A stretch of 64,000 bases of DNA. Source: Bacteroidales bacterium (GTDB lineage: Bacteria; Bacteroidota; Bacteroidia; Bacteroidales; WCHB1-69). The stretch is taken from assembly GCA_017615795.1 (NCBI GenBank), contig JAFZZK010000020.1:29155-93154 (forward strand). The letters run 5' to 3'. The position numbers and the translations under genes were made by a program. The notes below the pieces were generated by a model, which was not told the DNA's origin, ran no database searches, and was given only the letters and a program-made list of their open reading frames with translations. How positions within the stretch are numbered: the stretch's first letter is position 1; each line of letters begins with the position of its first letter. Positions 51,545 to 61,977 of the stretch are shown here, in pieces.

Positions 51545-51967
51545 TTATTCTTTCGTTTCCTCAGCCTTTTCCTCGTTCTGTTCCTCTTCCAAGTCGACGA
51601 GATTATGTTCCACCAGAATGTTGTACCACGCCAACACCTTCTTGATATTGGAGACGTACACGCGGTCGCGGTCATAGTTGGGCAGGACCTCGGCAAAATA
51701 GGACTTCAGGGCGTTGTTGTCTTTGGGAACAGCCACCTTTTGCCCGTTTTCTTTCTTGAAAATCGACTGGAACACCGACTGAAGGGAGACCTCCTCCTCT
51801 TCCGTGAAAATAGCGATATTGTCCAATGTGGCCACGCCGTCATGGGAGAATGCAGGGAAACGATGTCCATCCTCCAAGGATTCAACGATGAAATTGTTGG
51901 GAGCGCGGGAGATGAGTTTGTACAAAGAGCCTTTGCCTGTGATTGATAAAATGTTGCTTAAATCCAT
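51545..51967 (-). CDS. DUF5606 protein
   Basis: 140 residues. MDLSNILSITGKGSLYKLISRAPNNFIVESLEDG is the typical DUF5606 opening. NIAIFTEEEEVSLQSVFQSIF and YDRDRVYVSNIKKVLAWYNIL follow. The tail is strongly acidic (EEEQNEEKAEETKE) and likely disordered. The family is restricted to Bacteroidetes and has no known function. It is 10 bases behind the lipoprotein gene and about 80 bases ahead of the membrane protein gene. Confidence 0.85.
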   Translation of the reverse strand: MDLSNILSITGKGSLYKLISRAPNNFIVESLEDGHRFPAFSHDGVATLDNIAIFTEEEEVSLQSVFQSIFKKENGQKVAVPKDNNALKSYFAEVLPNYDRDRVYVSNIKKVLAWYNILVEHNLVDLEEEQNEEKAEETKE

Positions 51968-51977
51968 TCTTGATAAG

Positions 51978-52868
51978 TTAATTGTTTGGGTAATAGTTTA
52001 TTTTTCGTTTGCGGATGGAGACAATCCTATTATCGACAGCCTTGACTTCCGTTTGCCAGTTGTCTTGGTCGTCAAAATCGAAATAGAAAGTGTTCTCCTT
52101 GATTTTATGCACTTTGTCTTCATAGATGGTTTTCAACAGCCGCCCGTCTTGGGAATACTGGTTGTAGGTATACTCGATGAGCTGGTTGCCCGATTTGGTG
52201 ACGCGGCGGTTGACTTCGTCGCCATAATTGTCGTATTCGATGCTGACAGTTTTGAACATCTTCCCATTGGGCTCGTACTCGATAATTTTGGAGACCAGCC
52301 CGTTTTCATTGTACTTCGTCTCGGTGCGGGTGGTATAGTTGCCGAAGGATTGCGCGCTGCGGATGATGTTGCCGACGCCATCGGTCGTGTAGGCGAAAGC
52401 CATCACCACGCTGTCGCCGCGAAACACCTGCTCGCCGTTAATAAAACCGTTGCGGTCGTACAGGTATTTTCCTTCCGTGACCACCGTATCCAAGGTAGTG
52501 GTCTCCTTCCATGAGACGATTTGCGCCTTCTTGTTGTACTTGTACTTCCGGAGAAGGGTATCCCGAGGGAAAGTGACCTTGACAAAACGGGTCAGGAAGC
52601 CGTCGGACGTATAGGTCTGCGTAGCTTTAATGCCCGGTTCAAGCGTATCCAGGATCTTGGACAACTGAGCGGTGTCACATACGGGGATAGAGTCCGTGGG
52701 AAAATAGCTCAACGTTGTCATATCCTTGACAAGACCGAAGACATGGTTGCGTTGCAGGTGGTTTTTCTCAATATCCGGGGTGATAACGATGGGGGCGGGT
52801 TCTTTTTTGCACCCGCCGGCCAGCGTCATCAGGACAATAGAGCATAATATGAGGACTATACGTCTCAA
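51978..52868 (-). CDS. Lipoprotein with YD/RHS-like repeats
   Basis: 296 residues. The lipobox is LAGGC with Cys20, and KKEPAP follows. The mature part has beta-hairpin repeats with the YDxxG pattern (YLYDRNGFINGEQVF, TTDGVGNIIRSAQS, KYNENGLVSKIIEYEPNG, EYDNYGDEVNRRV, NQYSQDGRLLKTIYEDK). These repeats resemble those of RHS and related shell proteins, but it is far too short to be a toxin cocoon. It is a surface or periplasmic lipoprotein of unknown function. It is 11 bases behind hutU. Confidence 0.75.
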   Translation of the reverse strand: MRRIVLILCSIVLMTLAGGCKKEPAPIVITPDIEKNHLQRNHVFGLVKDMTTLSYFPTDSIPVCDTAQLSKILDTLEPGIKATQTYTSDGFLTRFVKVTFPRDTLLRKYKYNKKAQIVSWKETTTLDTVVTEGKYLYDRNGFINGEQVFRGDSVVMAFAYTTDGVGNIIRSAQSFGNYTTRTETKYNENGLVSKIIEYEPNGKMFKTVSIEYDNYGDEVNRRVTKSGNQLIEYTYNQYSQDGRLLKTIYEDKVHKIKENTFYFDFDDQDNWQTEVKAVDNRIVSIRKRKINYYPNN

Positions 52869-52879
52869 ATATGGTGGTT

Positions 52880-54880
<2,001 letters not shown>

Positions 54881-54901
54881 TCTATTCTTTTTTATGAGCC
54901 G

Positions 54902-54909
54902 CAAAAATA
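54902..54909 (-). promoter_or_regulatory. -7 box for the hutU run
   Basis: The minus strand reads TATTTTTG, 22 bases upstream of the hutU ATG. Confidence 0.55.
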
Positions 54910-54977
54910 CAAAAAAAGAAAATAGGGCCGAGCGCTGGCGGTTTAGCAACTTCGGCAGGCACGCGCGACCGGCACGT

Positions 54978-55958
54978 TTACCGCCCCTTCAGAAATTCGG
55001 CGGCACGCAAGGCCATGTTGTCACGCAAAGCCTCGCGATAGAGCCATATCTCGCGCGAATGGTAGTTCCCCTCCCGCCCGATGAGCGGCAACACATAGTC
55101 AGTGGCGCTATACCCCTCGACAAACAACAAGCCTGACTCCACATCGAGATGTACAACCATCGTGTCCTTTTGCTGCTCCATGACAGGCAACTTGGGGGTC
55201 GGCTCGGTCACCAGCAGGGCGGATGTGGTATCTGTCCGCCAATTCACGGGGTTGATAGCAATCGCACTCTTGTCCCAAAGTGCACAACCGGCATCGCGCA
55301 CCGAGTTATAGCAAACCGTGACCCCCTGGTCGGCGGCACCTTGGGCAGCCACAATGCGAGGGCAACGGGCCAACGTCTCCTCGGGGATGCTCACGCCTAT
55401 GGCGTATGCCGCAACCATCCGCCGGTATGTGGCATCATTCATCTCCTTCATGAGCTCCAGCATAATCATTGCCCCTTGGCTAAATCCAGCCAAGATGAAG
55501 GGTCTGTCGCGGTTGATTTTTTGCAAATAGAACAGGAAGGCATTTTTCACGTCGCAGATGGCCACCGGCAGTCGACCGTCAACATACTTGTCCTTTGTGA
55601 AAGTTTCCAGAGAACATTGTCGATAATAGGGCGAGTAAAAGTTCATGTTGCCACTCAAAAGACCGTCCACGCCCTGCATCTCACCCAAAATGGGAAGACG
55701 CGTACTGTCTGCATACGTGTCAGCATGATGGTATTTATGCCGGCCACGCTTGTAATCACCCGTTTCCGTTGAAACAATATAAAAAATGTCGACCTGCCCA
55801 GCCCGGTCATGACGATACCACTGCGTCGAATCCCCATAAAAAGGAGCCTCGGGCACCGGAAACGGCCATGGTCCATCTGTCGCATTGAGGCATTCAAACG
55901 AACGACATCCTGCGAATGCAAGACAAAACAGCACAAAAAAAATCAGTTTGGCCTTCAT
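54978..55958 (-). CDS. DUF3089 alpha/beta-hydrolase lipoprotein
   Basis: 326 residues from the ATG at 55958 (MKAKLIFFVL), giving a lipobox LAFAGC with Cys18; the longer frame would bury the signal. The catalytic Ser is in ILAGFSQGAMIMLEL. VDIFYIVSTETGDY and NPVNWRTDTTSALL are typical of the DUF3089 family, thought to be esterases. Asp and His partners lie towards the C-terminus. A weak promoter-like TATTATTG is on the minus strand at 55988-55981. No substrate is known. Confidence 0.82.
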   Translation of the reverse strand: MKAKLIFFVLFCLAFAGCRSFECLNATDGPWPFPVPEAPFYGDSTQWYRHDRAGQVDIFYIVSTETGDYKRGRHKYHHADTYADSTRLPILGEMQGVDGLLSGNMNFYSPYYRQCSLETFTKDKYVDGRLPVAICDVKNAFLFYLQKINRDRPFILAGFSQGAMIMLELMKEMNDATYRRMVAAYAIGVSIPEETLARCPRIVAAQGAADQGVTVCYNSVRDAGCALWDKSAIAINPVNWRTDTTSALLVTEPTPKLPVMEQQKDTMVVHLDVESGLLFVEGYSATDYVLPLIGREGNYHSREIWLYREALRDNMALRAAEFLKGR

Positions 55959-56089
55959 TTTTTCTCTTTTTCCTGGCTGGCAATAATACGAAAAAAGAAA
56001 AGAAAAAACGTCCAAGCACCATACAAATCATTAAATAAGGTAATTGAATCAAAAAAGATTACAACACACCACACTATGGTATTTTTTTT

Positions 56090-56097
56090 TATTTTTG
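56090..56097 (+). promoter_or_regulatory. -7 box for the TetR-activase operon
   Basis: TATTTTTG is followed after four bases by a perfect palindrome (56102-56117), placing the transcription start inside the palindrome. Confidence 0.6.
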
Positions 56098-56101
56098 CCG
56101 C

Positions 56102-56117
56102 CTGACAATTTTGTCAG
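56102..56117. promoter_or_regulatory. Palindromic operator candidate for the TetR regulator
   Basis: CTGACAA-TT-TTGTCAG is a perfect 7+2+7 inverted repeat. It overlaps the predicted transcription start and lies 17 bases ahead of the regulator ATG. This is the typical spot for an autoregulatory TetR-family site. Confidence 0.6.
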
Positions 56118-56134
56118 TTTTTTGCACCCCATTT

Positions 56135-56782
56135 ATGCCGGACAATAAATCCAAAGAATTGAAATGCTGCAAGAAAGACGCCATTCTGCAGGCAGCGGAA
56201 GAGGTGTTCATACAGAAAGGTTATGACGGGGCCCGTATGGTGGAAATCGCCAACCGGGCGGGTGTTGGCCATCCGCTGCTGCACTATCATTTCAGCAACA
56301 AGGAGATGCTTTTCCATCAAGTGGTCCAGCGGAAATTCTGCATCTTGTCGCAGACCTTGTGGGGTTCGCTGGAAGAAAAAGAACTCGAAATCCGCGACTA
56401 CATCGCCACTATGGTTTCCCGACATTTCGATTTTGTGCATCAGCACGGCGACTACATCCGATTCATAATCAAAGAATTGGACATGTATCCCGAACTCTTC
56501 ACAGAAAACAGGGCTTTAGTCTTGGAGCAATTCAAGAAGACCTCCGACAGGCTTCAGGATCTATTGGACAAAGCTGCGGCAAATGGGGAGATTTGTTCCG
56601 TCAAGGCCGAAAATCTTTTAATAGACATTCTTTCATTGAATGTATTCAGCACCTGCACCAAGACCCTGATAAAGAGTTTCAAGGAAGACATGGACGAGAA
56701 ATCATTTATAGAAAACCGAAAAGCGGAGAACATCAAGATGATATTAGGACGTTTGCGGCCGGAAAACAATTCTGAAAAATAA
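56135..56782 (+). CDS. TetR-family transcriptional regulator
   Basis: 215 residues from the ATG at 56135; an ATG-initiated longer frame would start inside the operator-like palindrome. The N-terminal helix-turn-helix is clear: KDAILQAAEEVFIQKGYDGARMVEIANRAGVGHPLLHYHFSNKEMLF (shown by the segments KGYDGARMVEIANRAGVG and LLHYHFSNKE). The C-terminal ligand domain is helical (FIIKELDMYPELFTENRALV). It sits 14 bases upstream of the acyl-CoA dehydratase activase gene and probably controls it and itself through the site at 56102-56117. The ligand is unknown; a CoA thioester or organic acid is an inference. Confidence 0.88.
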   Translation: MPDNKSKELKCCKKDAILQAAEEVFIQKGYDGARMVEIANRAGVGHPLLHYHFSNKEMLFHQVVQRKFCILSQTLWGSLEEKELEIRDYIATMVSRHFDFVHQHGDYIRFIIKELDMYPELFTENRALVLEQFKKTSDRLQDLLDKAAANGEICSVKAENLLIDILSLNVFSTCTKTLIKSFKEDMDEKSFIENRKAENIKMILGRLRPENNSEK

Positions 56783-56796
56783 AAAACGATATAATA

Positions 56797-59700
56797 ATGC
56801 AAAACACTTTTCTATTAGGCATAGACATCGGTTCAACCACCGTCAAGGTGGTGGCGTTGGATGCCGAGAAAAAATTGATATACGCCGACTACCGGCGGCA
56901 CAACATGAATGTCAGGGAGACGGTCAAGGCTGCCATCGCGCCACTTGCCGCACAATATCCGGATGCGATGCTGCGCGTGGCGGTTACCGGCTCGGTGGGT
57001 ATGGGCTACGCCGACTGCTGGCATCTGCCCTTCGTGCAGGAAGTCATTGCTGCCGCCACACTCGTCAAAACACAGTTCCCCGACACGCACACCTTCATCG
57101 ACATTGGCGGTGAGGACAGCAAGATGATCTTCTTCGAGCCGGGGCGCGTGCCCGACATCCGCATGAACGGCAACTGCGCCGGCGGCACCGGTGCCTTTAT
57201 TGACCAGACTGCCGGATTGCTGAACGTTTCCCCTTCCGACCTCAACACGCTGGCAGAACATGCCATGAACATACACCCCATCGCTTCCCGCTGCGGGGTC
57301 TTTTCCAAAACGGACATCCAGAACCTGTTAGCGCGCCACGTCAGCAAGGAGGACGTGGCCCTCTCTGTGTTCCATGCCGTTTCCCTGCAGGTCATCGGCA
57401 CTCTTTCGCGCGGCCTTGATGTACAGCCCCCCGTATTTTTCTGCGGAGGTCCCTTCGCTTTCCTGCCGATGCTCAAGAAATGCTTCCTCAACAACCTGCA
57501 CCTCTCCGAGGAGGATTGCGTGCAGGTGCCCGACGCCCGTGTGGTCTCCGCGCACGGCACCGCCCTCATGGCCGCGAAAGCCTGCGCCGACACCATCCCT
57601 ATGCAACAGTTCCTGCAGACCATCATCGACAAGTCCATCGGCGAAACCGCCATTCTCCTCCAGAACCGGTTGGAATCCCTGTTCACCGACAAAACGCACT
57701 TCGAGGAATGGAAACAACAGAAACAAAATTTCTTCGTCCCCAGGGTCTCCTTTGACAGTCTCAAGGGCAACGAGGTCGTCATCGGCGTGGACTCAGGCTC
57801 CACCACGACCAAACTGGTGGTTTTGGACACCGAAGGGAGACTGCTTTTCACCGACTACCGCTCCAACAACGGCAACAGCTTTGACGCCTTCGCACAAGCG
57901 TTGCGCGCCTTCCAAAAGGCCTGCGACGAACACCATTTCCAACCCAACATTGTCAACAGCGCAGTGACCGGCTACGGCGAGAACCTGCTCAAGACAGGCT
58001 ACGGACTGCACCACGGCATTGTGGAGACCATGGCACACTATCTCGGCGCCAAGCAAGTCTCCCCGAATGTCTCCTTCATCCTCGACATTGGCGGGCAGGA
58101 CATGAAGGCCATCTTTGTGGAGAACCAGGCCATCCGCCGGCTTGAAATCAACGAAGCCTGCTCGTCCGGATGCGGCTCGTTCATCGAGACTTTCGCCAAG
58201 ATGCTGGGTTATAGCGTGGCCGATTTTGCCCGCATCGCCTGCGAGGCTCCACATCCCTACGACCTCGGCACCCGTTGCACCGTCTTCATGAACTCCAAGG
58301 TGAAACAAGCCATGCGCGAGGGCGCAACCGCCGAGGACATCTCAGCCGGATTCGCTTACTCCGTCATCAAGAACTGCCTTTTCAAGGTGTTAAAACTAAG
58401 GAAGGTCGAAGAGTTAGGCGACCATATCGTCGTGCAAGGCGGCACTTTCAAGAACCTCGCCGTCGTGCGTGCCTTGGAACTGCTCACCGGCCGCGACGTG
58501 CGCTTCTCCGACATCCCCGAACTGATGGGGGCATACGGTTGCGCCCTCTTCGCCAAGGAACAGCCCCGGGAGCGCATCCTCACCCTCAACGATCTCCTCT
58601 CCATCCAGCAATTTCAGACCGAACAGCAAATCTGCCCCGGCTGCCCCAACCATTGCACCGTCGTGCAATACCAGTTCAGCAACGGCAACCAATACTATTC
58701 CGGCAACAACTGCGAGAAGGTGTTCGCCAACACCTCCGAAACGGCCCATAAGGGTCGGAACCAGCACCACGAGAGGCTCAAGATGCTATACAAACGACCA
58801 CTCTTACACGTGGAAAACGCCGAACTCAAGATCGGCATACCGCGTGCACTCGGCATGTTCGAACTATACCCCTTCTGGCACACCCTGTTCAAGACGTGCG
58901 GCTTCACCACCATCCTGTCCGGCCCCTCCACCATCAAGGAGTATGAAAAAGGCTTGCATACGGTGATGTCGGAAAACATCTGTTTCCCAGCAAAGCTCAT
59001 GCACGGACATGTCTATGATCTGGCGGAACGCGGTGTCGACCGCATCTTCTATCCCTTCGTGGTGATGGAGCAGAAGGCCGACACAAAGGCACGCAACAGC
59101 TACAACTGCCCCATCGTGGCAGGCTATTCCGACGTCATCCGCAACGCCATCGACACGGAAGAGCGCTTCAACATTCCCTTCGACACGCCCGTGGTATCGC
59201 TCAACGACGAACATCTGCTGCGCGAGGGATGTCGCAACTACCTGAAGACTCTTGGCGTGGACCGCAAAACCGCTGACGTTGCCATTGAGGCAGCTATGCA
59301 GGCCCAAAGGGAGCATTTGGCAGAGATGCACCGTCGCGCCACCGAAATCGTGCGCGAGGCGCGCAAGGAGAACCGCATGGTCGTGGTGCTCGCCGGCCGC
59401 CCCTACCACTCCGACCCTCTCATCCAGCACAAAGTCTCTGACGTGCTCGCCGACATGGGCATCGACGTGGTCACCGAGTTCGTCGCCGACGAAAGCAACG
59501 CCGACGTGTACAAGGAACTCATGGCCGTCACCCAATGGACCTACCCCAACCGCATCTTCAAGGCCGCCCACTACGTCGCTAACAGCAAGGACAACATCCA
59601 TTTCATGATGATCACCTCCTTCGGCTGCGGTCCCGACGCCTTCATCATCGACGAGACGCACGACATCCTCGACCGCAAAGGCAAGAGTTTCACGCTGCTG

Positions 59701-61029
59701 AAGGTGGACGACGTCAACAACATCGGTTCGTTGCGACTGCGCGTGCGCTCGATGGTCGAAAGCCTGCGGTTCAGCCGCAAGATGGAGGTGGACAAGCCCT
59801 TCGTCACCACCCCGCCCTTCCAGATGGCAGATCGTCGCAGGACCATCCTCGCGCCCCATTTCGCAGACGGCTACTCCGAATTCATACCCACCGTTTTCAA
59901 GATGGCCGGGTACAACATGATCACTCTGCCCATGGGCGACAAGGAGTGCGTGGAACTCGGCCTGCAATACGCCAACAACGAGGTGTGCTACCCCGCCACC
60001 ATCGTGGTCGGCTCGTTGCTGAAGGCATTGCGCAGCGGCCAATACAACCTCGACGACGTGGCCGTCATCATCACGCAGACAGGCGGTCAGTGCCGCGCCA
60101 CCAACTATATCATGCTCATTAAGAAGGCTCTGGTAGCCGCCGGCTTCGAGCATGTGCCCGTACTGTCGTTGGCGCTCGGCAATTCGTTAGCCAACGAGCA
60201 GCCCGGCTTCACATTCAACGCCCGAGAATTGGCGTTGCCCGCCCTGAACGCCCTGCTGTACGCCGACTGTCTGTCGCGCCTCTACTACGCTGCACGCCCC
60301 CGCGAACTGCAGCCTGGCAAGGCACGACAACTTCAGGCCAAATACATTGAACGCGCCCTGCCCTTTATTTCCAACCGCGAGTACCGCAGCCTGCGAAGAC
60401 TGCTCAAAGAGGCGGTCGACGAGTTCTCCGCGAATATCGACACGACAAAAAAACTGCCCCGTATCGGCGTGGTGGGCGAGATTTACATCAAATACAACTC
60501 CTTCGGGCACCTCAACGTGCTCGACTGGCTGGCCGACCACGGTGTGGAGGTCGTGGCACCCTCGATGTATAATTTCTTCATGAACAGCTTCGTCAACCTG
60601 CACATCAACAAAGAAAAACACATCAAGAGCGTGACAGCCCCACTTTTTGTCACGGATACTCTCTACAAAATTGTGTACCACTACGCACGCACATTCGACA
60701 AAGTCTGCGAAGGATTCCCCTTCTACCGTCCGTTTGCCGACATGTTCCACGACGCCGAACTGGCCTCCCGCATCATCAACATGGCCGCCAACTTTGGCGA
60801 GGGGTGGCTCATTCCCGCCGAAATGTCCGCTTTGGCCGAGGACGGCGTCAACAACATCATCAGCCTGCAGCCCTTTTCATGCACTTCCAACCACGTGATT
60901 GCCAAAGGTATAGAACGAAAAATCCGCAAAATATACCCCAAACTCAACCTGCTCTTCCTCGACTTCGACGGCGGCACCTCCGAGGCCAACGTCTTCAACC
61001 GGCTGCATTTCATGATGGGAAACGAATGA
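56797..61029 (+). CDS. Giant acyl-CoA dehydratase activase (two BadF/BadG-type ATPase domains plus DUF2229 and HgdB/C-like part)
   Basis: 1410 residues. Two ASKHA-fold activase domains: about 5-270 (LLGIDIGSTTVKVVALD, IDIGGEDSKMI, MNGNCAGGTGAFIDQ) and about 325-590 (VIGVDSGSTTTKLVVLD, LDIGGQDMKAI, NEACSSGCGSFIETF). The NCAGGTG and CSSGCGSF motifs hold the cysteines that share a [4Fe-4S] cluster in 2-hydroxyglutaryl-CoA dehydratase activators. A DUF2229 domain starts near 678 (KIGIPRALGMFELYPFW), and a C-terminal region resembles the dehydratase subunit fold (NNEVCYPATIVVGSLL, GGQCRATNYIMLIKKAL). Activators inject one electron into the dehydratase with ATP hydrolysis. The exact partner of this fused form is not established. 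It follows a TetR gene by 14 bases. Confidence 0.9.
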   Translation: MQNTFLLGIDIGSTTVKVVALDAEKKLIYADYRRHNMNVRETVKAAIAPLAAQYPDAMLRVAVTGSVGMGYADCWHLPFVQEVIAAATLVKTQFPDTHTFIDIGGEDSKMIFFEPGRVPDIRMNGNCAGGTGAFIDQTAGLLNVSPSDLNTLAEHAMNIHPIASRCGVFSKTDIQNLLARHVSKEDVALSVFHAVSLQVIGTLSRGLDVQPPVFFCGGPFAFLPMLKKCFLNNLHLSEEDCVQVPDARVVSAHGTALMAAKACADTIPMQQFLQTIIDKSIGETAILLQNRLESLFTDKTHFEEWKQQKQNFFVPRVSFDSLKGNEVVIGVDSGSTTTKLVVLDTEGRLLFTDYRSNNGNSFDAFAQALRAFQKACDEHHFQPNIVNSAVTGYGENLLKTGYGLHHGIVETMAHYLGAKQVSPNVSFILDIGGQDMKAIFVENQAIRRLEINEACSSGCGSFIETFAKMLGYSVADFARIACEAPHPYDLGTRCTVFMNSKVKQAMREGATAEDISAGFAYSVIKNCLFKVLKLRKVEELGDHIVVQGGTFKNLAVVRALELLTGRDVRFSDIPELMGAYGCALFAKEQPRERILTLNDLLSIQQFQTEQQICPGCPNHCTVVQYQFSNGNQYYSGNNCEKVFANTSETAHKGRNQHHERLKMLYKRPLLHVENAELKIGIPRALGMFELYPFWHTLFKTCGFTTILSGPSTIKEYEKGLHTVMSENICFPAKLMHGHVYDLAERGVDRIFYPFVVMEQKADTKARNSYNCPIVAGYSDVIRNAIDTEERFNIPFDTPVVSLNDEHLLREGCRNYLKTLGVDRKTADVAIEAAMQAQREHLAEMHRRATEIVREARKENRMVVVLAGRPYHSDPLIQHKVSDVLADMGIDVVTEFVADESNADVYKELMAVTQWTYPNRIFKAAHYVANSKDNIHFMMITSFGCGPDAFIIDETHDILDRKGKSFTLLKVDDVNNIGSLRLRVRSMVESLRFSRKMEVDKPFVTTPPFQMADRRRTILAPHFADGYSEFIPTVFKMAGYNMITLPMGDKECVELGLQYANNEVCYPATIVVGSLLKALRSGQYNLDDVAVIITQTGGQCRATNYIMLIKKALVAAGFEHVPVLSLALGNSLANEQPGFTFNARELALPALNALLYADCLSRLYYAARPRELQPGKARQLQAKYIERALPFISNREYRSLRRLLKEAVDEFSANIDTTKKLPRIGVVGEIYIKYNSFGHLNVLDWLADHGVEVVAPSMYNFFMNSFVNLHINKEKHIKSVTAPLFVTDTLYKIVYHYARTFDKVCEGFPFYRPFADMFHDAELASRIINMAANFGEGWLIPAEMSALAEDGVNNIISLQPFSCTSNHVIAKGIERKIRKIYPKLNLLFLDFDGGTSEANVFNRLHFMMGNE

Positions 61030-61071
61030 TGTTTTTTAATGATTTAATGATTTAGTATTTAATTTAATACC

Positions 61072-61548
61072 ATGTTACACCGCATCACCCTAACCCTCAC
61101 GCTTGTATTTTGCGCCAGCATAATCTGGGCGCAAGCTCCCATTTACGACGATAAGGCGGATGCCATGAATCAAATCCAGACTGCTACGGAGCAAGCACAA
61201 CGCGAAGGCAAGCACGTGCTCTGCCAAGTGGGCGGCAACTGGTGTCCTTGGTGTCTGCGATTCGCCGCCTTTGCGGAAGCCGACAGTGCCGTACACGCGA
61301 CCCTCGAAAAGGATTTCGTGTACATCCATGTCAACTGGTCCAAGGAGAACAAGAACCCCGAGGCGATGCAATACCTGGGCAATCCCGCGCGGTTCGGATT
61401 CCCCGTCTTCGTCATTCTCGATGGCGAGGGCAAACCCATCCATATTCAGAATTCCGCCTATTTGGAAGAAGGGAAAGGTTACAGCGAAGCCAAAGTGGTG
61501 GAGTTTCTCAAAGCCTGGACTCCCGAAGCCGTCAAGACCTTGAGGTAG
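61072..61548 (+). CDS. Periplasmic thioredoxin-like protein
   Basis: 158 residues. A signal peptide (LTLTLVFCASIIWAQA) precedes a thioredoxin fold with the redox pair Cys58-Cys61 (GNWCPWCLRF). Next come VYIHVNWSKENKNPEAM and the cis-Pro region FGFPVFVILDGEG. The WCPWC motif and length resemble DUF255/thioredoxin_7-type proteins that reduce or isomerise disulfides. It is 42 bases after the activase gene, possibly independent. Confidence 0.85.
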   Translation: MLHRITLTLTLVFCASIIWAQAPIYDDKADAMNQIQTATEQAQREGKHVLCQVGGNWCPWCLRFAAFAEADSAVHATLEKDFVYIHVNWSKENKNPEAMQYLGNPARFGFPVFVILDGEGKPIHIQNSAYLEEGKGYSEAKVVEFLKAWTPEAVKTLR

Positions 61549-61551
61549 TCG

Positions 61552-61971
61552 TCACACCCTCTCTTCACGCATGTTTTCCAAGGGATCTCCCGCCTTGTTT
61601 CCGAACCATTCCTCCGCTTTCGACGCGGCTTTCAGTCTTATTTCAGGGGTTATGCTCTTCTGGATTTTGCGAAGGGCGAAGATCAACGCTGTGGCGTCGT
61701 CGGTGATGCCCAAAAGGCCAAGGACCCTGCGGGGCAGCAAGTCGCCGGGAATCAGCACGTATGCAATTGCCGCATAGGTGAAAGCCTTCTCCTTCGGCGT
61801 GAGATCACCTTCCGAGAGCGCGTAATAGAGGGTCAGCAACTCGCGTGTGGTCATAAGGCCCAATTTTCTGGAATATTCCGAAATGGCAGCCCAAATCCGG
61901 CGCAATTCCTTTTTAAAGTCAATCGAGCGCAAACGTTTTACGAGTTGGGAGACAAGGAAAGCTATCAGCAT
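61552..61971 (-). CDS. DUF1232 (YkvA-type) membrane protein
   Basis: 139 residues. The core TPKEKAFTYAAIAYVLIPGDLLPRRVLGLLGITDDATALIFALRKI matches DUF1232 with its Y-x-x-x-P-x-D-(L/I)-x-P and D-D-x motifs (here ALIAYVLIPGDLLP-like and GITDDATAL). The N-terminus is a basic helix that may lie on the membrane. Function is unknown. It lies six bases downstream of the metallopeptidase stop-proximal end on the same strand and is convergent with the thioredoxin-like gene. Confidence 0.83.
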   Translation of the reverse strand: MLIAFLVSQLVKRLRSIDFKKELRRIWAAISEYSRKLGLMTTRELLTLYYALSEGDLTPKEKAFTYAAIAYVLIPGDLLPRRVLGLLGITDDATALIFALRKIQKSITPEIRLKAASKAEEWFGNKAGDPLENMREERV

Positions 61972-61977
61972 GATTCC

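Noticed and set aside
51978-52868. RHS/polymorphic toxin component
   Set aside because: Only a few YD-like repeats in a small lipoprotein; there is no core shell, self-cleavage motif, toxin tip or immunity gene.
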